Source: Agromyces aureus | GTDB taxonomy: Bacteria > Actinomycetota > Actinomycetes > Actinomycetales > Microbacteriaceae | Assembly: GCF_001660485.1 (NCBI RefSeq) | Contig: NZ_CP013979.1 | Span: 1,922,001-1,986,000 of the forward strand | Length of the DNA: 64,000 bases | Direction: 5' to 3' | In this document: positions 1 to 9,400 of the stretch, one piece after another | Position numbering within the stretch: the first letter of the stretch is position 1 | Layout: every line of letters starts with the position of its first letter | Translations under genes and position numbers: made by a program | The notes under the pieces: model-generated | The model's database searches: none | The model's input: only the letters and a program-made list of their open reading frames with translations | What the model was told of the DNA's origin: nothing

Positions 1-327
1 GGCCGGCACGACCACGGCCGGCACGGCTCCGGCGATCGCGATCGCGACCGCGATCCGGGTCCCGAGTTCCGCACGCGGGGCCGAGACGCCCGCGAACCGG
101 GGTTCGCCGTCCTCGTCGATCCCGGCCAGGCCGACGCCGCGGCGCTGGTCGCGCTCCGCGTCGGCCTCGAGCCGGCCGTGGCGTTCGTGACCTCGTCGGT
201 CTCCTCCAGCGTGCGCCGCATGCTCGAGGAGGCCGATTGGAACGTGGTCGACGTCCGCCGGGCGGTCGAGATCGGCTCGGCGTGGTCGGCCGTCGCCGGC
301 ACCACGGCGGTGCGCGATGCATCCTGA
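1..327 (+). CDS. DUF58 family protein, C-terminal part
   Basis: Frame 1 is open from the first base to a TGA at 325-327, so only the last 108 codons are inside the window. The visible part holds a hydrophilic, Arg/Asp/Gly-rich stretch followed by an alpha/beta-looking segment (FAVLVDP, VTSSVSSSVRRMLEEADWNVVDV). I place it as the end of a DUF58 (von Willebrand-like) protein mainly by context: in actinobacteria a DUF58 gene normally sits just before a transglutaminase-type membrane protein, after a MoxR AAA ATPase. The stop overlaps the next start by 11 bases, which suggests translational coupling. The family call rests on position more than on motifs; the reading frame itself is well supported. 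Confidence 0.6.
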   Translation, partial: GRHDHGRHGSGDRDRDRDPGPEFRTRGRDAREPGFAVLVDPGQADAAALVALRVGLEPAVAFVTSSVSSSVRRMLEEADWNVVDVRRAVEIGSAWSAVAGTTAVRDAS

Positions 328-2677
328 TTCCGCTGCGCTGACCGTGCGGGGGCGCCTTGCGCTCACGACGGCGTCGTTCGTGCTCATGGTCGTCGCGACC
401 ATGTCGCTCGGCCCGCTGATCGCCGACGGCGGGTGGTGGTGGCTCTGCGCGTTCGTCTCGGCCGGGGTGTTCTTCGGCGGCGCGGGCCTGCGGGCGCTCC
501 GAGTTCCGTCGGCGCTGGTGCCCGTGCTCGAGGGCGTCGTCCTCCTGCTGCTGCTCACGCTGCTGTTCGGCGGCTCGACGTCGATCGCGTTCATCGTGCC
601 GACGCCCGACACGTTCGCGGCCTTCGGCGAACTCTTCACCGGGTCCCAGCGGACCATCGCGCAGCAGACGGTTCCCGCGGTCGCGGTGCCCGCCCTGACG
701 TTCGCGTTGGCGCTCGGCGTCGGCCTGCTCTCGATCCTGCTCGACGTGCTCGTGCAGATCGCGCGGGTGCCGGCCCTCGCCGCGATTCCCGCATTCGTGC
801 CGGTGGTCATCCCGGGGTTCCTCGTCGAGGCGGGCGCCGATATCCCGGTGCTCGTCGCCACGGCGGCTGCCTACCTCCTGCTGCTGCGGGTCGACGTCCG
901 GGTCCTGCGGCGCGCGCGGATCGACCGCGGGGACGACGAGGATGTCGCGACGGTGTCCGCGCCGAAGCGCGTCCCGGTGGCGTCCACCCTCGGCGCCTCG
1001 CTGGGCGTTGCGGCCACGGGGCTCGTCGTCGCGTCGCTGCTCACCGCTTCGACTCCCAGTATCTCCACGAGCCTCCTGCTCGGCAACGGATCGCAGGGCG
1101 CCCTCTTCGCGCGCGGCGTGAGCCCGTTCCTCGATCTCGGGCGGGACCTGCGACGACCCGAGGCGCGGCCGGCGTTCCGCTACCTCGCGCAGGACGGCGA
1201 TCGGCCCTACTTCACGCTGCTCACGCTGGATTCGTTCGAGGGCGACGTGTGGTCGGTGACCGAGACACCCGTCGACGGCGACAACACGGTCGACGCGATG
1301 GGGGCACCCGAGGGGTTGGGCGCCGAGGTCGCGACCTCCGAGCATCCGATCGACGTGCTCGTCAACGAGGTGCGCACCACGTGGTTGCCCGTGCCCTATC
1401 CGTCGACGCGCATCGAGGGCCTGAGCGGGTCCTGGTACTGGGACGACGGGCCGCTCACGGTGCGGAGCGTGGACACGAACACGGCGGGTCAGCGCTACGA
1501 GGTGACGAGGCTCGAGGTCGAACCCACGGTCGAGCAGTTGCGCGACGCGGGCGGGCCCCGGTCGGTGGATCCCCGGTTCCTCGAACTGCCCGACGCGGTT
1601 CCGCCCATCATCTCCGACACGGCCGTCCGGCTCGCGGGTTCGGCGGCGACTCCCTACGACGCGGCCGTCGCGATCCAGGCGTACCTCCGCTCGCCGGAGT
1701 TCGAGTACTCGACCGAGGCACCGGTCGCCGACGGCTACGACGGCGGTGGGTTCGAGGTCATCGCCGCCTTCCTCGAGGCCAAGAGCGGCTACTGCGTGCA
1801 CTTCGCCTCGACGATGGCGGTGCTGGCGCGCGAGGCCGGCATTCCGTCGCGCATCTCGGTCGGCTACACCTCGGGAACGCCCACGCCCGAGCGCGTCGAC
1901 GGCGTGCAGCGCGTCGAGGTCGATTCGCACGACCTGCATGCCTGGCCCGAACTCTACTTCGAGGGCGTCGGCTGGATTCCGTTCGAGCCGACGCCGGGGC
2001 GCGGCAGCGTGCCCGAGTACTCCCGACCCGGGGCCGGCCAGGCGCAGACGTCGGTGCTGCCGGCGGCGCCGTCGACGACGGCGCCGTCGACCGGTCGCCC
2101 CGAGCTCGATCCCGACCGTGGGCTCGCGGGCGGCGCGACCGATCCGCTGCAGAGCCAGGCGCCGTTGCGTGCGGGCATGCTGCTCGTCGCGGTGCTGGCG
2201 CTGCTCCTGATGCCGGCGGGCCTGCGGGTGCTCCAGCGCGCGATGCGCCGCCGGCGGATCCGGCAGCGCCGAGGCGCCGCGAACGCCGCGTGGGACGAAC
2301 TGCGCGCTCAGGCCGCCGACCTCGGAGTCGGGGGAGCCGACGCCACGCCGCGAGCGTTCGCCGCCTACCTCGCCTCGCGACCGGCGTTCCACGACGCCGA
2401 GGTGCTCGCGGCGCTTCTGCGGTTGCGCGATGCCGTCGAGCGCGCCAGGTACGGGCCAGGAGTCGAGGCGACGGGCGACCGAGGCGATCAGTCGGCAGCG
2501 GCGCCCGCGGGCGGCGTTCCCCGCGCCGATCCCGCCCTGCTCGATCTCGACGTCGCGCTTCGGGCGCTGATCCGTGATGCGAGCGCACGTGATCGGCTGA
2601 TCGCCGCGCTGCTTCCCAAGTCGCTCGCAGACCGCGTTCGGCGAGCTTCCGGCGTTCGCACAGCAGACGGCGCGTAG
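317..2677 (+). CDS. TgpA-like transglutaminase-domain membrane protein
   Basis: A 786-residue membrane protein. The first 250 residues carry about six hydrophobic helices, then an extracytoplasmic region with a transglutaminase core: the cysteine of KSGYCVHFA (residue 493), the histidine of DLHAWPEL (541) and the acidic GWIPFEPTPG segment give the Cys-His-Asp/Glu arrangement. A Pro/Ser/Thr-rich linker leads to one more membrane helix near residue 620 and a cytoplasmic tail containing a DUF4129-like helical segment (RAFAAYLASRP..LLRLRDAVERARYG). This is the architecture of TgpA/YebA proteins found next to MoxR and DUF58 genes. The substrate is unknown. The start ATG overlaps the end of the upstream gene, and its TAG stop doubles as part of the promoter of the next gene. 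Confidence 0.85.
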   Translation: MHPDSAALTVRGRLALTTASFVLMVVATMSLGPLIADGGWWWLCAFVSAGVFFGGAGLRALRVPSALVPVLEGVVLLLLLTLLFGGSTSIAFIVPTPDTFAAFGELFTGSQRTIAQQTVPAVAVPALTFALALGVGLLSILLDVLVQIARVPALAAIPAFVPVVIPGFLVEAGADIPVLVATAAAYLLLLRVDVRVLRRARIDRGDDEDVATVSAPKRVPVASTLGASLGVAATGLVVASLLTASTPSISTSLLLGNGSQGALFARGVSPFLDLGRDLRRPEARPAFRYLAQDGDRPYFTLLTLDSFEGDVWSVTETPVDGDNTVDAMGAPEGLGAEVATSEHPIDVLVNEVRTTWLPVPYPSTRIEGLSGSWYWDDGPLTVRSVDTNTAGQRYEVTRLEVEPTVEQLRDAGGPRSVDPRFLELPDAVPPIISDTAVRLAGSAATPYDAAVAIQAYLRSPEFEYSTEAPVADGYDGGGFEVIAAFLEAKSGYCVHFASTMAVLAREAGIPSRISVGYTSGTPTPERVDGVQRVEVDSHDLHAWPELYFEGVGWIPFEPTPGRGSVPEYSRPGAGQAQTSVLPAAPSTTAPSTGRPELDPDRGLAGGATDPLQSQAPLRAGMLLVAVLALLLMPAGLRVLQRAMRRRRIRQRRGAANAAWDELRAQAADLGVGGADATPRAFAAYLASRPAFHDAEVLAALLRLRDAVERARYGPGVEATGDRGDQSAAAPAGGVPRADPALLDLDVALRALIRDASARDRLIAALLPKSLADRVRRASGVRTADGA

Positions 2678-2680
2678 AAT
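2675..2680 (+). promoter_or_regulatory. -10 box of leaderless yceD-rpmF promoter
   Basis: TAGAAT ends 8 bases before the GTG of yceD, the spacing expected if transcription begins at or next to the start codon. No Shine-Dalgarno sequence precedes this GTG. The first three bases of the box are the stop codon of the upstream transglutaminase gene. No convincing -35 is visible. Confidence 0.6.
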
Positions 2681-2688
2681 CATCCTTC

Positions 2689-3252
2689 GTGGCCATTCAG
2701 TATTCGCCGTTCCGCATGAACGTGCGCGACCTCCTCAACCGTCCGGGCGAGATGCGCGAGCATCGTCTCCAGGTGCCGGTTCGCGAACCCCTCGGCGAGG
2801 GGCTCGTGGCCGTTCGCGAGGGGTCCGAGCTCGATCTCGACGTCAGGTTGGAGTCCGTCCACGAGGGCATCCTCGTGTCGGCGAGCGTCGACGCGGTGGC
2901 TGAAGGCGAGTGCGGTCGATGCCTGATCGACGTGTCGCTGCCGGTCGAAGTCGAGTTCCAAGAGCTTTTCGCGTATCATTCTGGAGAAGCTTTCGAGTTT
3001 GAGGTTCAAGACGACCACGTGGATCTTGAACCGCTCATCCGAGATGCGGTGGTGTTGTCACTGCCGTTCCAGCCGGTCTGCCGGCCGGACTGCCCTGGTC
3101 TCGACCCAGAGACCGGGCTGCGACTGGCTGATCATCCTGAACTCGACACCCCAACCGAGCACGACCCGCGATGGGCCGCGCTCGCAGGGCTGCAGGCTTC
3201 CGAAGACCAGGGCACGGATGTCGCATCCGACGCCGACCCGAAGAGAGATTGA
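2689..3252 (+). CDS. yceD: YceD/DUF177 family protein
   Basis: A 187-residue DUF177 protein, the usual upstream partner of rpmF; members are implicated in rRNA/ribosome accumulation, though the biochemical role is not settled. Visible family traits are the N-terminal VRDLLNRPGEMREH segment, a single CGRC pair in the middle (GECGRCLID), and the C-terminal CRPDCPGLDPETG motif. The GTG at 2689 is chosen because a -10 box lies 8 bases upstream with no ribosome binding site (leaderless start); the ATG at 2716 is a possible alternative and would remove nine residues. The acidic tail (residues 160-187) is variable. It is followed 9 bases later by rpmF. Confidence 0.88.
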   Translation: MAIQYSPFRMNVRDLLNRPGEMREHRLQVPVREPLGEGLVAVREGSELDLDVRLESVHEGILVSASVDAVAEGECGRCLIDVSLPVEVEFQELFAYHSGEAFEFEVQDDHVDLEPLIRDAVVLSLPFQPVCRPDCPGLDPETGLRLADHPELDTPTEHDPRWAALAGLQASEDQGTDVASDADPKRD

Positions 3253-3261
3253 GAGAACGTC

Positions 3262-3465
3262 ATGGCTGTTCCGAAGCGGAAGAAGTCGCGAGCAAACACC
3301 CACGCGCGTCGTTCGCAGTGGAAGGCTGAGGCCCCCACGCTGGTGAAGACCGTCGAGAACGGCAAGGTCACGTACAGCCTTCCGCACCGCGCGAAGGTCG
3401 TCGAGGACTCGGCGGGCACCCCGCTGTTCCTCGAGTACAAGGGCCGCAAGGTCGCCGACGTCTAG
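3262..3465 (+). CDS. rpmF: 50S ribosomal protein L32
   Basis: A 67-residue basic protein with the invariant L32 start [22 protein letters not shown]. It has no cysteine at all, so it is the zinc-free form: in zinc-binding L32 two CxxC-like pairs follow the basic N-terminus. The C-terminal extension ([12 protein letters not shown]) is like that of other Microbacteriaceae. A GAGAACG-type ribosome binding region lies just ahead of the ATG. It sits in the classic yceD-rpmF-rnc-mutM order, cotranscribed with yceD. Confidence 0.96.
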   Translation: MAVPKRKKSRANTHARRSQWKAEAPTLVKTVENGKVTYSLPHRAKVVEDSAGTPLFLEYKGRKVADV

Positions 3466-3496
3466 TCGACGGCCCACGCAGCAACAACGACCGGTC

Positions 3497-4207
3497 GTGA
3501 CGCGCACGGAGCGCACAGGGCTCGGGGAGCCGAATCTCGTCGAGCTGCAGCAACTGCTGCAGATCGAGATCGATCCCGAGCTTCTGCTCCTGGCGCTCAC
3601 GCACCGGTCGTTCGCGTACGAGAACGGCGCCATTCCGACCAACGAGCGGCTCGAGTTCCTCGGGGACTCGATCCTCGGTCAGGCGGTCACGGTCCGTCTG
3701 TTCCGCGACCACCCCGACCTCGACGAGGGCGAGCTCGCCAAGCGGCGCGCGAGCCTCGTCTCGAGTGTCGCGCTGGCCGAGGTCGCGCGTTCACTCGGTC
3801 TCGGGCGCTACATCCGGCTCGGCCGCGGTGAGACGCTCACCGGTGGTGCCGACAAGCCGTCGATCCTCGCCGACACGGTCGAGGCGATCATCGGCGCGGT
3901 CTACCTCGACCGGGGCGGCGACGTCGCGACCCCGTTCGTGCTGAGCCTGATCACGCCGCTCATGAGCGACCCCGATCGGTTCGGTGCATCGATGGACCCC
4001 AAGACGAGCCTGCAGGAGATCGCCGCGAAGCGCAGCGCCCCGCCTCCCGTCTATACGCTCACCGAGAGCGGACCCGACCACAACAAGCACTTCGTGGCGA
4101 CCGTCGTCGTCGGCACGCTCGTCGAGGCGTCGGGCGAGGGTTCGAGCAAGAAGCAGGCCGAGATGGCCGCTGCGCTCGAGGCCTGGACCACGCTCACCGC
4201 GCTCTGA
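3497..4207 (+). CDS. rnc: Ribonuclease III
   Basis: A 236-residue endonuclease that cleaves double-stranded RNA in rRNA processing and mRNA decay. The catalytic domain covers about residues 1-155 and carries the signature ERLEFLGDSILG (around residue 55) and the second acidic site DTVEAIIGAVYLD (around 130). A double-stranded RNA binding domain follows (DPKTSLQEIAAKR to KKQAEMAAALEAW). Length is normal for the family. The GTG start gives MTRTERTGLGEPN; internal alternatives would remove only variable residues. The TGA stop is one base from the mutM start, so the two are probably translated in tandem. Confidence 0.96.
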   Translation: MTRTERTGLGEPNLVELQQLLQIEIDPELLLLALTHRSFAYENGAIPTNERLEFLGDSILGQAVTVRLFRDHPDLDEGELAKRRASLVSSVALAEVARSLGLGRYIRLGRGETLTGGADKPSILADTVEAIIGAVYLDRGGDVATPFVLSLITPLMSDPDRFGASMDPKTSLQEIAAKRSAPPPVYTLTESGPDHNKHFVATVVVGTLVEASGEGSSKKQAEMAAALEAWTTLTAL

Positions 4208-4208
4208 C

Positions 4209-5153
4209 GTGCCGGAGCTTCCCGAGGTCGAGGTCGTCCGCGCGGGCCTGGCGCCCGCCGTCACGGGCGCGCGCATCGCCGCGGTCGACGTGCTCGACGC
4301 ACGTGCGCTCACACGGCACGACGCGGCATCCGGCGATTTCGAAGCGCTCACGACGGGCGTGACGATCGCCGCGGCGGTGCGGCGCGGAAAGTTCATGTGG
4401 CTGCCGATCGGCGCCAACCGCGCGATCGTCGGGCATCTCGGCATGAGCGGCCAGATGCTGCTGCGCTCGCCCGAACACCCCGGCGACGACCGTCACGCGC
4501 GCGTGCGGATCCACCTCGAGCACCCCGAGCACGGCGAACTCCGCATCGACTTCGTCGACCAGCGCACGTTCGGCTCGCTGGCCGTCGACGGCATGGTGCC
4601 CACGCCCGACGGCGCCGCGGCCGGGTTCAGCGGCGACGTGACGGGGGAGTGGGCGGCGAGCATCCCGACGCAGGTCGCGCACATCGCGCGCGACCCCCTC
4701 GATCCGGCGTTCGACGACGAGCTCTTCCTCGAGCGGATGTCGCGGCGTGCGTCGGGCGTCAAGCGCGTGCTCCTCGACCAGGGCGTCGTGAGCGGGGTCG
4801 GCAACATCTACGCCGACGAGTCGCTGTGGGCCGTTCGCCTGCACGGCGAGCAGCCGGCGTCGACGATCTCGAAGCGTCGCGCGCGCGAGCTGCTGCGGGC
4901 GGTGCGCGACGTGCTCGGCAAGGCGCTCGACGAGGGAGGCACGAGCTTCGACGCGCAGTACGTCAACGTGAACGGCGCGTCGGGGTACTTCGCGCACTCG
5001 CTGAACGCCTACGGACGCGAGGGACTGCCGTGTCCGCGGTGCGGCACGCCGATGGTGCGCGAGGCGTTCATGAACCGGTCGTCGCACCGGTGTCCGCGCT
5101 GCCAGCGGCTGCAGCGTCGGCGGGAGCCGGGTCGAGCTGCCACAGGGCGCTGA
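4209..5153 (+). CDS. mutM: Formamidopyrimidine-DNA glycosylase (Fpg)
   Basis: A 314-residue bifunctional glycosylase/AP lyase that removes 8-oxoguanine and formamidopyrimidines. The GTG at 4209 starts the diagnostic PELPEVEVVR, in which the Pro after the removed Met is the Schiff-base nucleophile and the next Glu is catalytic. A helix-two-turn-helix (LLDQGVVSGVGNIYADESLW, near residues 185-205) and a C-terminal zinc finger with two CPRC pairs (residues about 277-300) complete the fold. It is 1 base downstream of rnc. The last 86 bases, which encode the zinc finger and tail, overlap the end of the convergent GNAT gene. Confidence 0.96.
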   Translation: MPELPEVEVVRAGLAPAVTGARIAAVDVLDARALTRHDAASGDFEALTTGVTIAAAVRRGKFMWLPIGANRAIVGHLGMSGQMLLRSPEHPGDDRHARVRIHLEHPEHGELRIDFVDQRTFGSLAVDGMVPTPDGAAAGFSGDVTGEWAASIPTQVAHIARDPLDPAFDDELFLERMSRRASGVKRVLLDQGVVSGVGNIYADESLWAVRLHGEQPASTISKRRARELLRAVRDVLGKALDEGGTSFDAQYVNVNGASGYFAHSLNAYGREGLPCPRCGTPMVREAFMNRSSHRCPRCQRLQRRREPGRAATGR

Positions 5154-6198
5154 TGCCGAGCACGCGGTATCCGAGCGCGACGTTGATCGCGAGCATGTGC
5201 TCGTTCTCGTCGGCGTTCCACGTGTAGACATCGGAGCGCTCGGGCGCGACCCGATGCAGCTGCACGAGGTTCGCCAGCTTCACGCGCATGCCCAGCCGGT
5301 GGCCGCGGTGCGCCTCGAGCACGATCGTGCTCCACTGGAACGCTGACGGGGAGTCCTTCGGCAGCGAGAGTTCGGTGAATCCCGCAACCGTGTCGTGATC
5401 GTCGACGGCGGCGGCGAAGAGACTGGTTCGACCGCTCTCGATGGCCTGCGCCTCGGTCGCACGGACCCGCGCCGCATCCCAGACCTCGAGGTCGTACGTG
5501 CTCTCGCCCGTCGGCGGGTCGGTCGACATGGCCTGCTGCGCGACGGCGAGGCTGTCGACGAGGTGGTCGGGGGCATGGTCGATCCACGTGACGATCCGGT
5601 ACGCGCGCGCCTCGGACTCGAGCTCGGCCGCGGACTCGGCGAACTCCTCGTCCCGACGGGCGACCGGCTGGCCGCTCACGCGTTCGAGCTGCGCCAGTCG
5701 GAAGCCGTGGTGGATCGCGAACGCCGCACCCGGATCGCTCGCCGGGATCGAACCGCTGCCGTCGCGCGCCTCGAGCCGGTCGCCGGGCGCGTCGAGCGCG
5801 GCCGCGGCGACATCGGACATCGCCGTGACGATGTCGCGACCCAGCTCGACCGCCACGCCGCGGGCCGCGGCGAGCAGGGCCGAACCGACGCCGCGGCGTC
5901 GTGCATCGGGCAGCACGCCGAGCACGAGGTCGAACGTCTCGGCGCCCTCCGAGCGCTCCCACGTGCACTCGACGCGGCCGATGCAGCGTTCGCCCTCCCA
6001 TGCGGCGAACGCGCGCAGCGGCTGGTACTGCTCGTCGCGGAACCTGGGGAGCAACTCCGACGCGCTCCACGCGAACCTGCGGTGCCCCCAGACGGATTCC
6101 TCGACGAGCGCACCGACTTCGGCCATCGCCTCGAACTCGTGCGACTCAGGGGTCGCGAGGGCGTCGGGCACCGGCACCGGGCGGATCTCGAACGTCAC
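5068..6198 (-). CDS. Tandem GNAT-family acetyltransferase
   Basis: A 376-residue protein with two GNAT halves, the layout of mycothiol-synthase-like enzymes. The N-terminal half contains an acetyl-CoA loop of the R-R-x-G-x-G type (PDARRRGVGSALLAAA, around residue 100); the C-terminal half has a second, weaker loop (EAHRGHRLGMRVKLANL, around 295) and the later NADENEHMLAINVALGYRVLG segment that is conserved in this subfamily. The GTG start is supported by a GAGGAGG ribosome binding site 6 bases upstream. It converges on and overlaps mutM by 86 bases. The substrate cannot be read from the sequence; MshD itself normally lies elsewhere, so I leave the symbol empty. Confidence 0.85.
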   Translation of the reverse strand: MTFEIRPVPVPDALATPESHEFEAMAEVGALVEESVWGHRRFAWSASELLPRFRDEQYQPLRAFAAWEGERCIGRVECTWERSEGAETFDLVLGVLPDARRRGVGSALLAAARGVAVELGRDIVTAMSDVAAAALDAPGDRLEARDGSGSIPASDPGAAFAIHHGFRLAQLERVSGQPVARRDEEFAESAAELESEARAYRIVTWIDHAPDHLVDSLAVAQQAMSTDPPTGESTYDLEVWDAARVRATEAQAIESGRTSLFAAAVDDHDTVAGFTELSLPKDSPSAFQWSTIVLEAHRGHRLGMRVKLANLVQLHRVAPERSDVYTWNADENEHMLAINVALGYRVLGISALWQLDPAPADAAAAGSADTGATTGS

Positions 6199-6405
6199 GG
6201 CATCCTCCTCGTCTTCCGTCCGCCCGGGATCGGGCAGCCGAACAGGATATCCGGCGCCGCAGGGAGCGGCAAGCGCGCCGGCCGACCGGCATCCGATGCG
6301 GCGCGATGCGATGCGACGTGCGATGCGCGAGGTCGACCCCGATGGACGGATGTCCCGATCCGGCGCTGCACGGCGGGGAGTGCGGGCGGGAACGCCGCAC
6401 TCGAC

Positions 6406-6411
6406 TACGCT
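6406..6411 (+). promoter_or_regulatory. Possible -10 box for smc
   Basis: TACGCT lies 35 bases ahead of the smc GTG and would give a leader of about 29 bases that includes the GGAAGGG ribosome binding site at 6434-6440. No clear -35 is seen. The 248-base gap upstream is otherwise empty except for four GATGCG repeats at 6295-6327. Confidence 0.35.
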
Positions 6412-6446
6412 CGTCGCAGCGCGCTCGCGAGCCGGAAGGGTGGGAC

Positions 6447-9400
6447 GTGTACCTCAAGAGCCTGACGCTGAAGGGCTTCAAGTCCTTCGCACAGCCGACG
6501 ACGTTCGCCTTCGAACAGGGCGTGACCTGCATCGTCGGCCCCAACGGCTCCGGCAAGTCCAACGTGGTCGATGCGCTGGCGTGGGTCATGGGCGAGCAGG
6601 GCGCCAAGACGCTCCGCGGCGGCAAGATGGAGGACGTCATCTTCGCCGGCACCTCGACGCGCGGTCCGCTCGGCCGCGCCGAGGTGAGCCTCACGATCGA
6701 CAACTCCGACGGCGCACTGCCGATCGAGTACAGCGAGGTCTCCATCTCGCGCACGCTCTTCCGGAACGGGTCGAGCGAGTACGCCATCAACGGCGAGACC
6801 TGTCGTCTGCTCGACGTGCAGGAGCTGCTGTCCGATTCGGGTCTCGGCCGTGAGATGCACGTCATCGTCGGCCAGGGCCAGCTCGATGCGGTGCTGCGCG
6901 CGACCCCCGAGGACCGCCGCGGCTTCATCGAGGAGGCCGCCGGCATCCTGAAGCACCGCCGTCGCAAAGAGAAGACGATCCGCAAGCTCGACGCGATGCA
7001 GGCGAACCTCACGCGCCTCTCCGACCTCGCCGGGGAGATCCGCCGCCAGCTGAAGCCGCTCGGCCGCCAGGCCGAGGTGGCGCGCGAGGCGGCGGGCATC
7101 GCCGCGGTCGTGCGCGACGCGCGTGCGCGACTGCTCGCCGACGACGTGATCGGCCTGCGCCGCGCCCTCGAGGACCACGGTCGCACCGAGCAGCAGCGGC
7201 ACGCCGAACGACTCGTGCTCCAGGACCAGCTCGAGCAGCGCCAGGCCCGCGTCGCGGCCCTCGAGCAGTCCCACCTCGGCGATGACGTCGACACGGCGCG
7301 CGCCACGAACTTCGCGCTCGAGCAGGCGCGCACCGCGCTCCGGTCCCTCGATTCGCTCGCGAACCAGCGCATCGCGCTGCTGTCGGTCTCCGACGACGCC
7401 TCGGATGCCGCGCCCACCGTCACGCGGTCGATGATCGACGACGCGCTCGCCGAACTCGACGAGATCCGCGAGAGCATCGACGTCGCGGGCACCGCCCTCG
7501 ACGAGGCGCAGCACGCGACGCACGACGCCCGTTCGGAGCTCGACGCCGTCGACGCCGGGATCGCGAAGCGCAGCGCCGAGGTGCAGGCCTACGACCTCGC
7601 GATCTCGAAGCTGTCGGGGCAGGCCGACTCCGAGGCGTCGAAGCTCGCCGCCGTGCGCGGCGAGGTGCTCCGCCACCGGAACGCGCTCGAGGCCTCGGCC
7701 GAGCGGCGCGAGCGTGCGGCCGTCGCACTCGTCGAAGCCCAGGCGGAGGCCGAGATCGAGCAGTCCGCCGAGACCGACCTCGACGAGGCATACGAGCTCG
7801 CGCAGTCCGCGGTCTTCGAGGCCGAGGGCGAGATCGAGCGGCTCCGCGAAGAACTGCACGAGCGCGAGCGCGAGCACGGGGCGCTCGCCGCACGCACGCA
7901 GGCGCTCTCACTCGCCCTCGACCAGCGCGACGGATCGGCCGCCCTCGCGGGCGCCGAACTCGCCGGCGTGCGCGGCCTGCTCGCCGAGTCGGTGCAGGTC
8001 TCACCGGGATACGAGGCCGCGATCGCGGCGGCCCTCGGGTCGCTGAGCGACGCCGTGCTCGTCGACGACCTCGGCGCCGCCCACCGCGCGCTCGTGCACG
8101 CCGAGCGGGGCGACCTCGGTCGCGTGGCCCTCGTGCTCGCCGAGCCCGCGGGTTCGGGGTCGGGCGTGCGCGGCGCGGTCCCGCACGGACTCGTGGCGGC
8201 CGCAGAGGTCGTGACCGCGCCCGCGGGCGTGCTCGGCCTTCTGGCGGAGGTGCTCATCGCCGCCGACCTCGACGCGGTGCGTGCGGTCGAATCCGAGCTC
8301 GCGGCACGAGCGGTGCCCGCGACCGTCATCACCCGCGACGGCACCGTCGTCGGCCGGTTCGTCGTGCGCGGCGGCACCGGACGCAAGCAGAGCCGCATCG
8401 AGCTGCTCGCCGAGCGCGACCGCGCGGCCGCGCGACTCGACGAGGTGCGCAGCGAGATCGAACGACGGCGGGCCGAGCTCGGCGAGCAGCGCGAGCTTCA
8501 CGCCAGGGCGAAGGAGGCGGCGAAGGTCGCACTGGCCGCGCTCCGCGAGTTCGACACGCAGCTCGCGCAGCGGACCGAGCGCCTGAACCGGGCCCGGGTG
8601 CAGGCCGAGGCGGCAGAGGCCGAGTCCGAGCGCCTGCAGGCGGCCTCCGCGAACGCCGAGGAGCGCGTCGTCGTCGCTGAAGCGGCGTCGGCGAACGCGA
8701 AGGGCGCACTCGAGGAGGCCCGTGCGGTGGCGCGGCCCGTGCTCGACCCGAGCGCCCGCGATGCGGCATCCGCCCGACTCGAACGCGCCCGCGAGGCCGA
8801 GGTCGAGGCGAAGCTGCGACTGGAGACCGCCCGTGAGCGCGTGCGCGCCGAAGAGGCCCGCATCCGAGCGATGCAGGCCCAGCACGACGCCGAACGCCAT
8901 GCCGCGGCCGAGGCTGCGAGGCGCGCGGTCGTGCGCCGGTCGCAGCTCGAGGCCGCGACCGGCGTCGCGGCCGCCCTTCCCGTCGCACTCGCATCGGTCG
9001 ACGTGTCCGTCGGCGAGGCCGGGCTCGCGCTCGGGCGCGCCGAAGCCGAGCGCTCGGCGCGCAACGAGGAGCTCCAGGCGCTCCGTCGCGACGAGTCCAC
9101 CGCGCGCGAGCGACTGCACGCCGTCACGGAGGACGTGCACGGGCTCGAACTCCGGATCTACGAGAAGAAGCTGCAGGTCGGCAGCCTCGTCGAGCGAGCC
9201 GAGTCCGAACTCGGCCTCGAGGAGTCGGTGCTGGTCGCCGAATACGGCCCCGACGTGCCGATCCCGGCCGACGACCCCGACGATCCCGACGCCGAGCCCC
9301 GCCCGTATCGCCGTGAGGAGCAGCAGCGCCGGTACACGGCGGCCGAGCGCAAGCTCTCGCAGCTCGGTCGCGTGAACCCGCTCGCGCTCGAGGAGTTCGC

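Noticed and set aside
5901..6446. A 182-codon extension upstream of SMC
   Set aside because: The extension is Arg-rich, lacks any motif and overlaps the GNAT gene on the other strand; GTG 6447 has a ribosome binding site and gives the standard SMC start.
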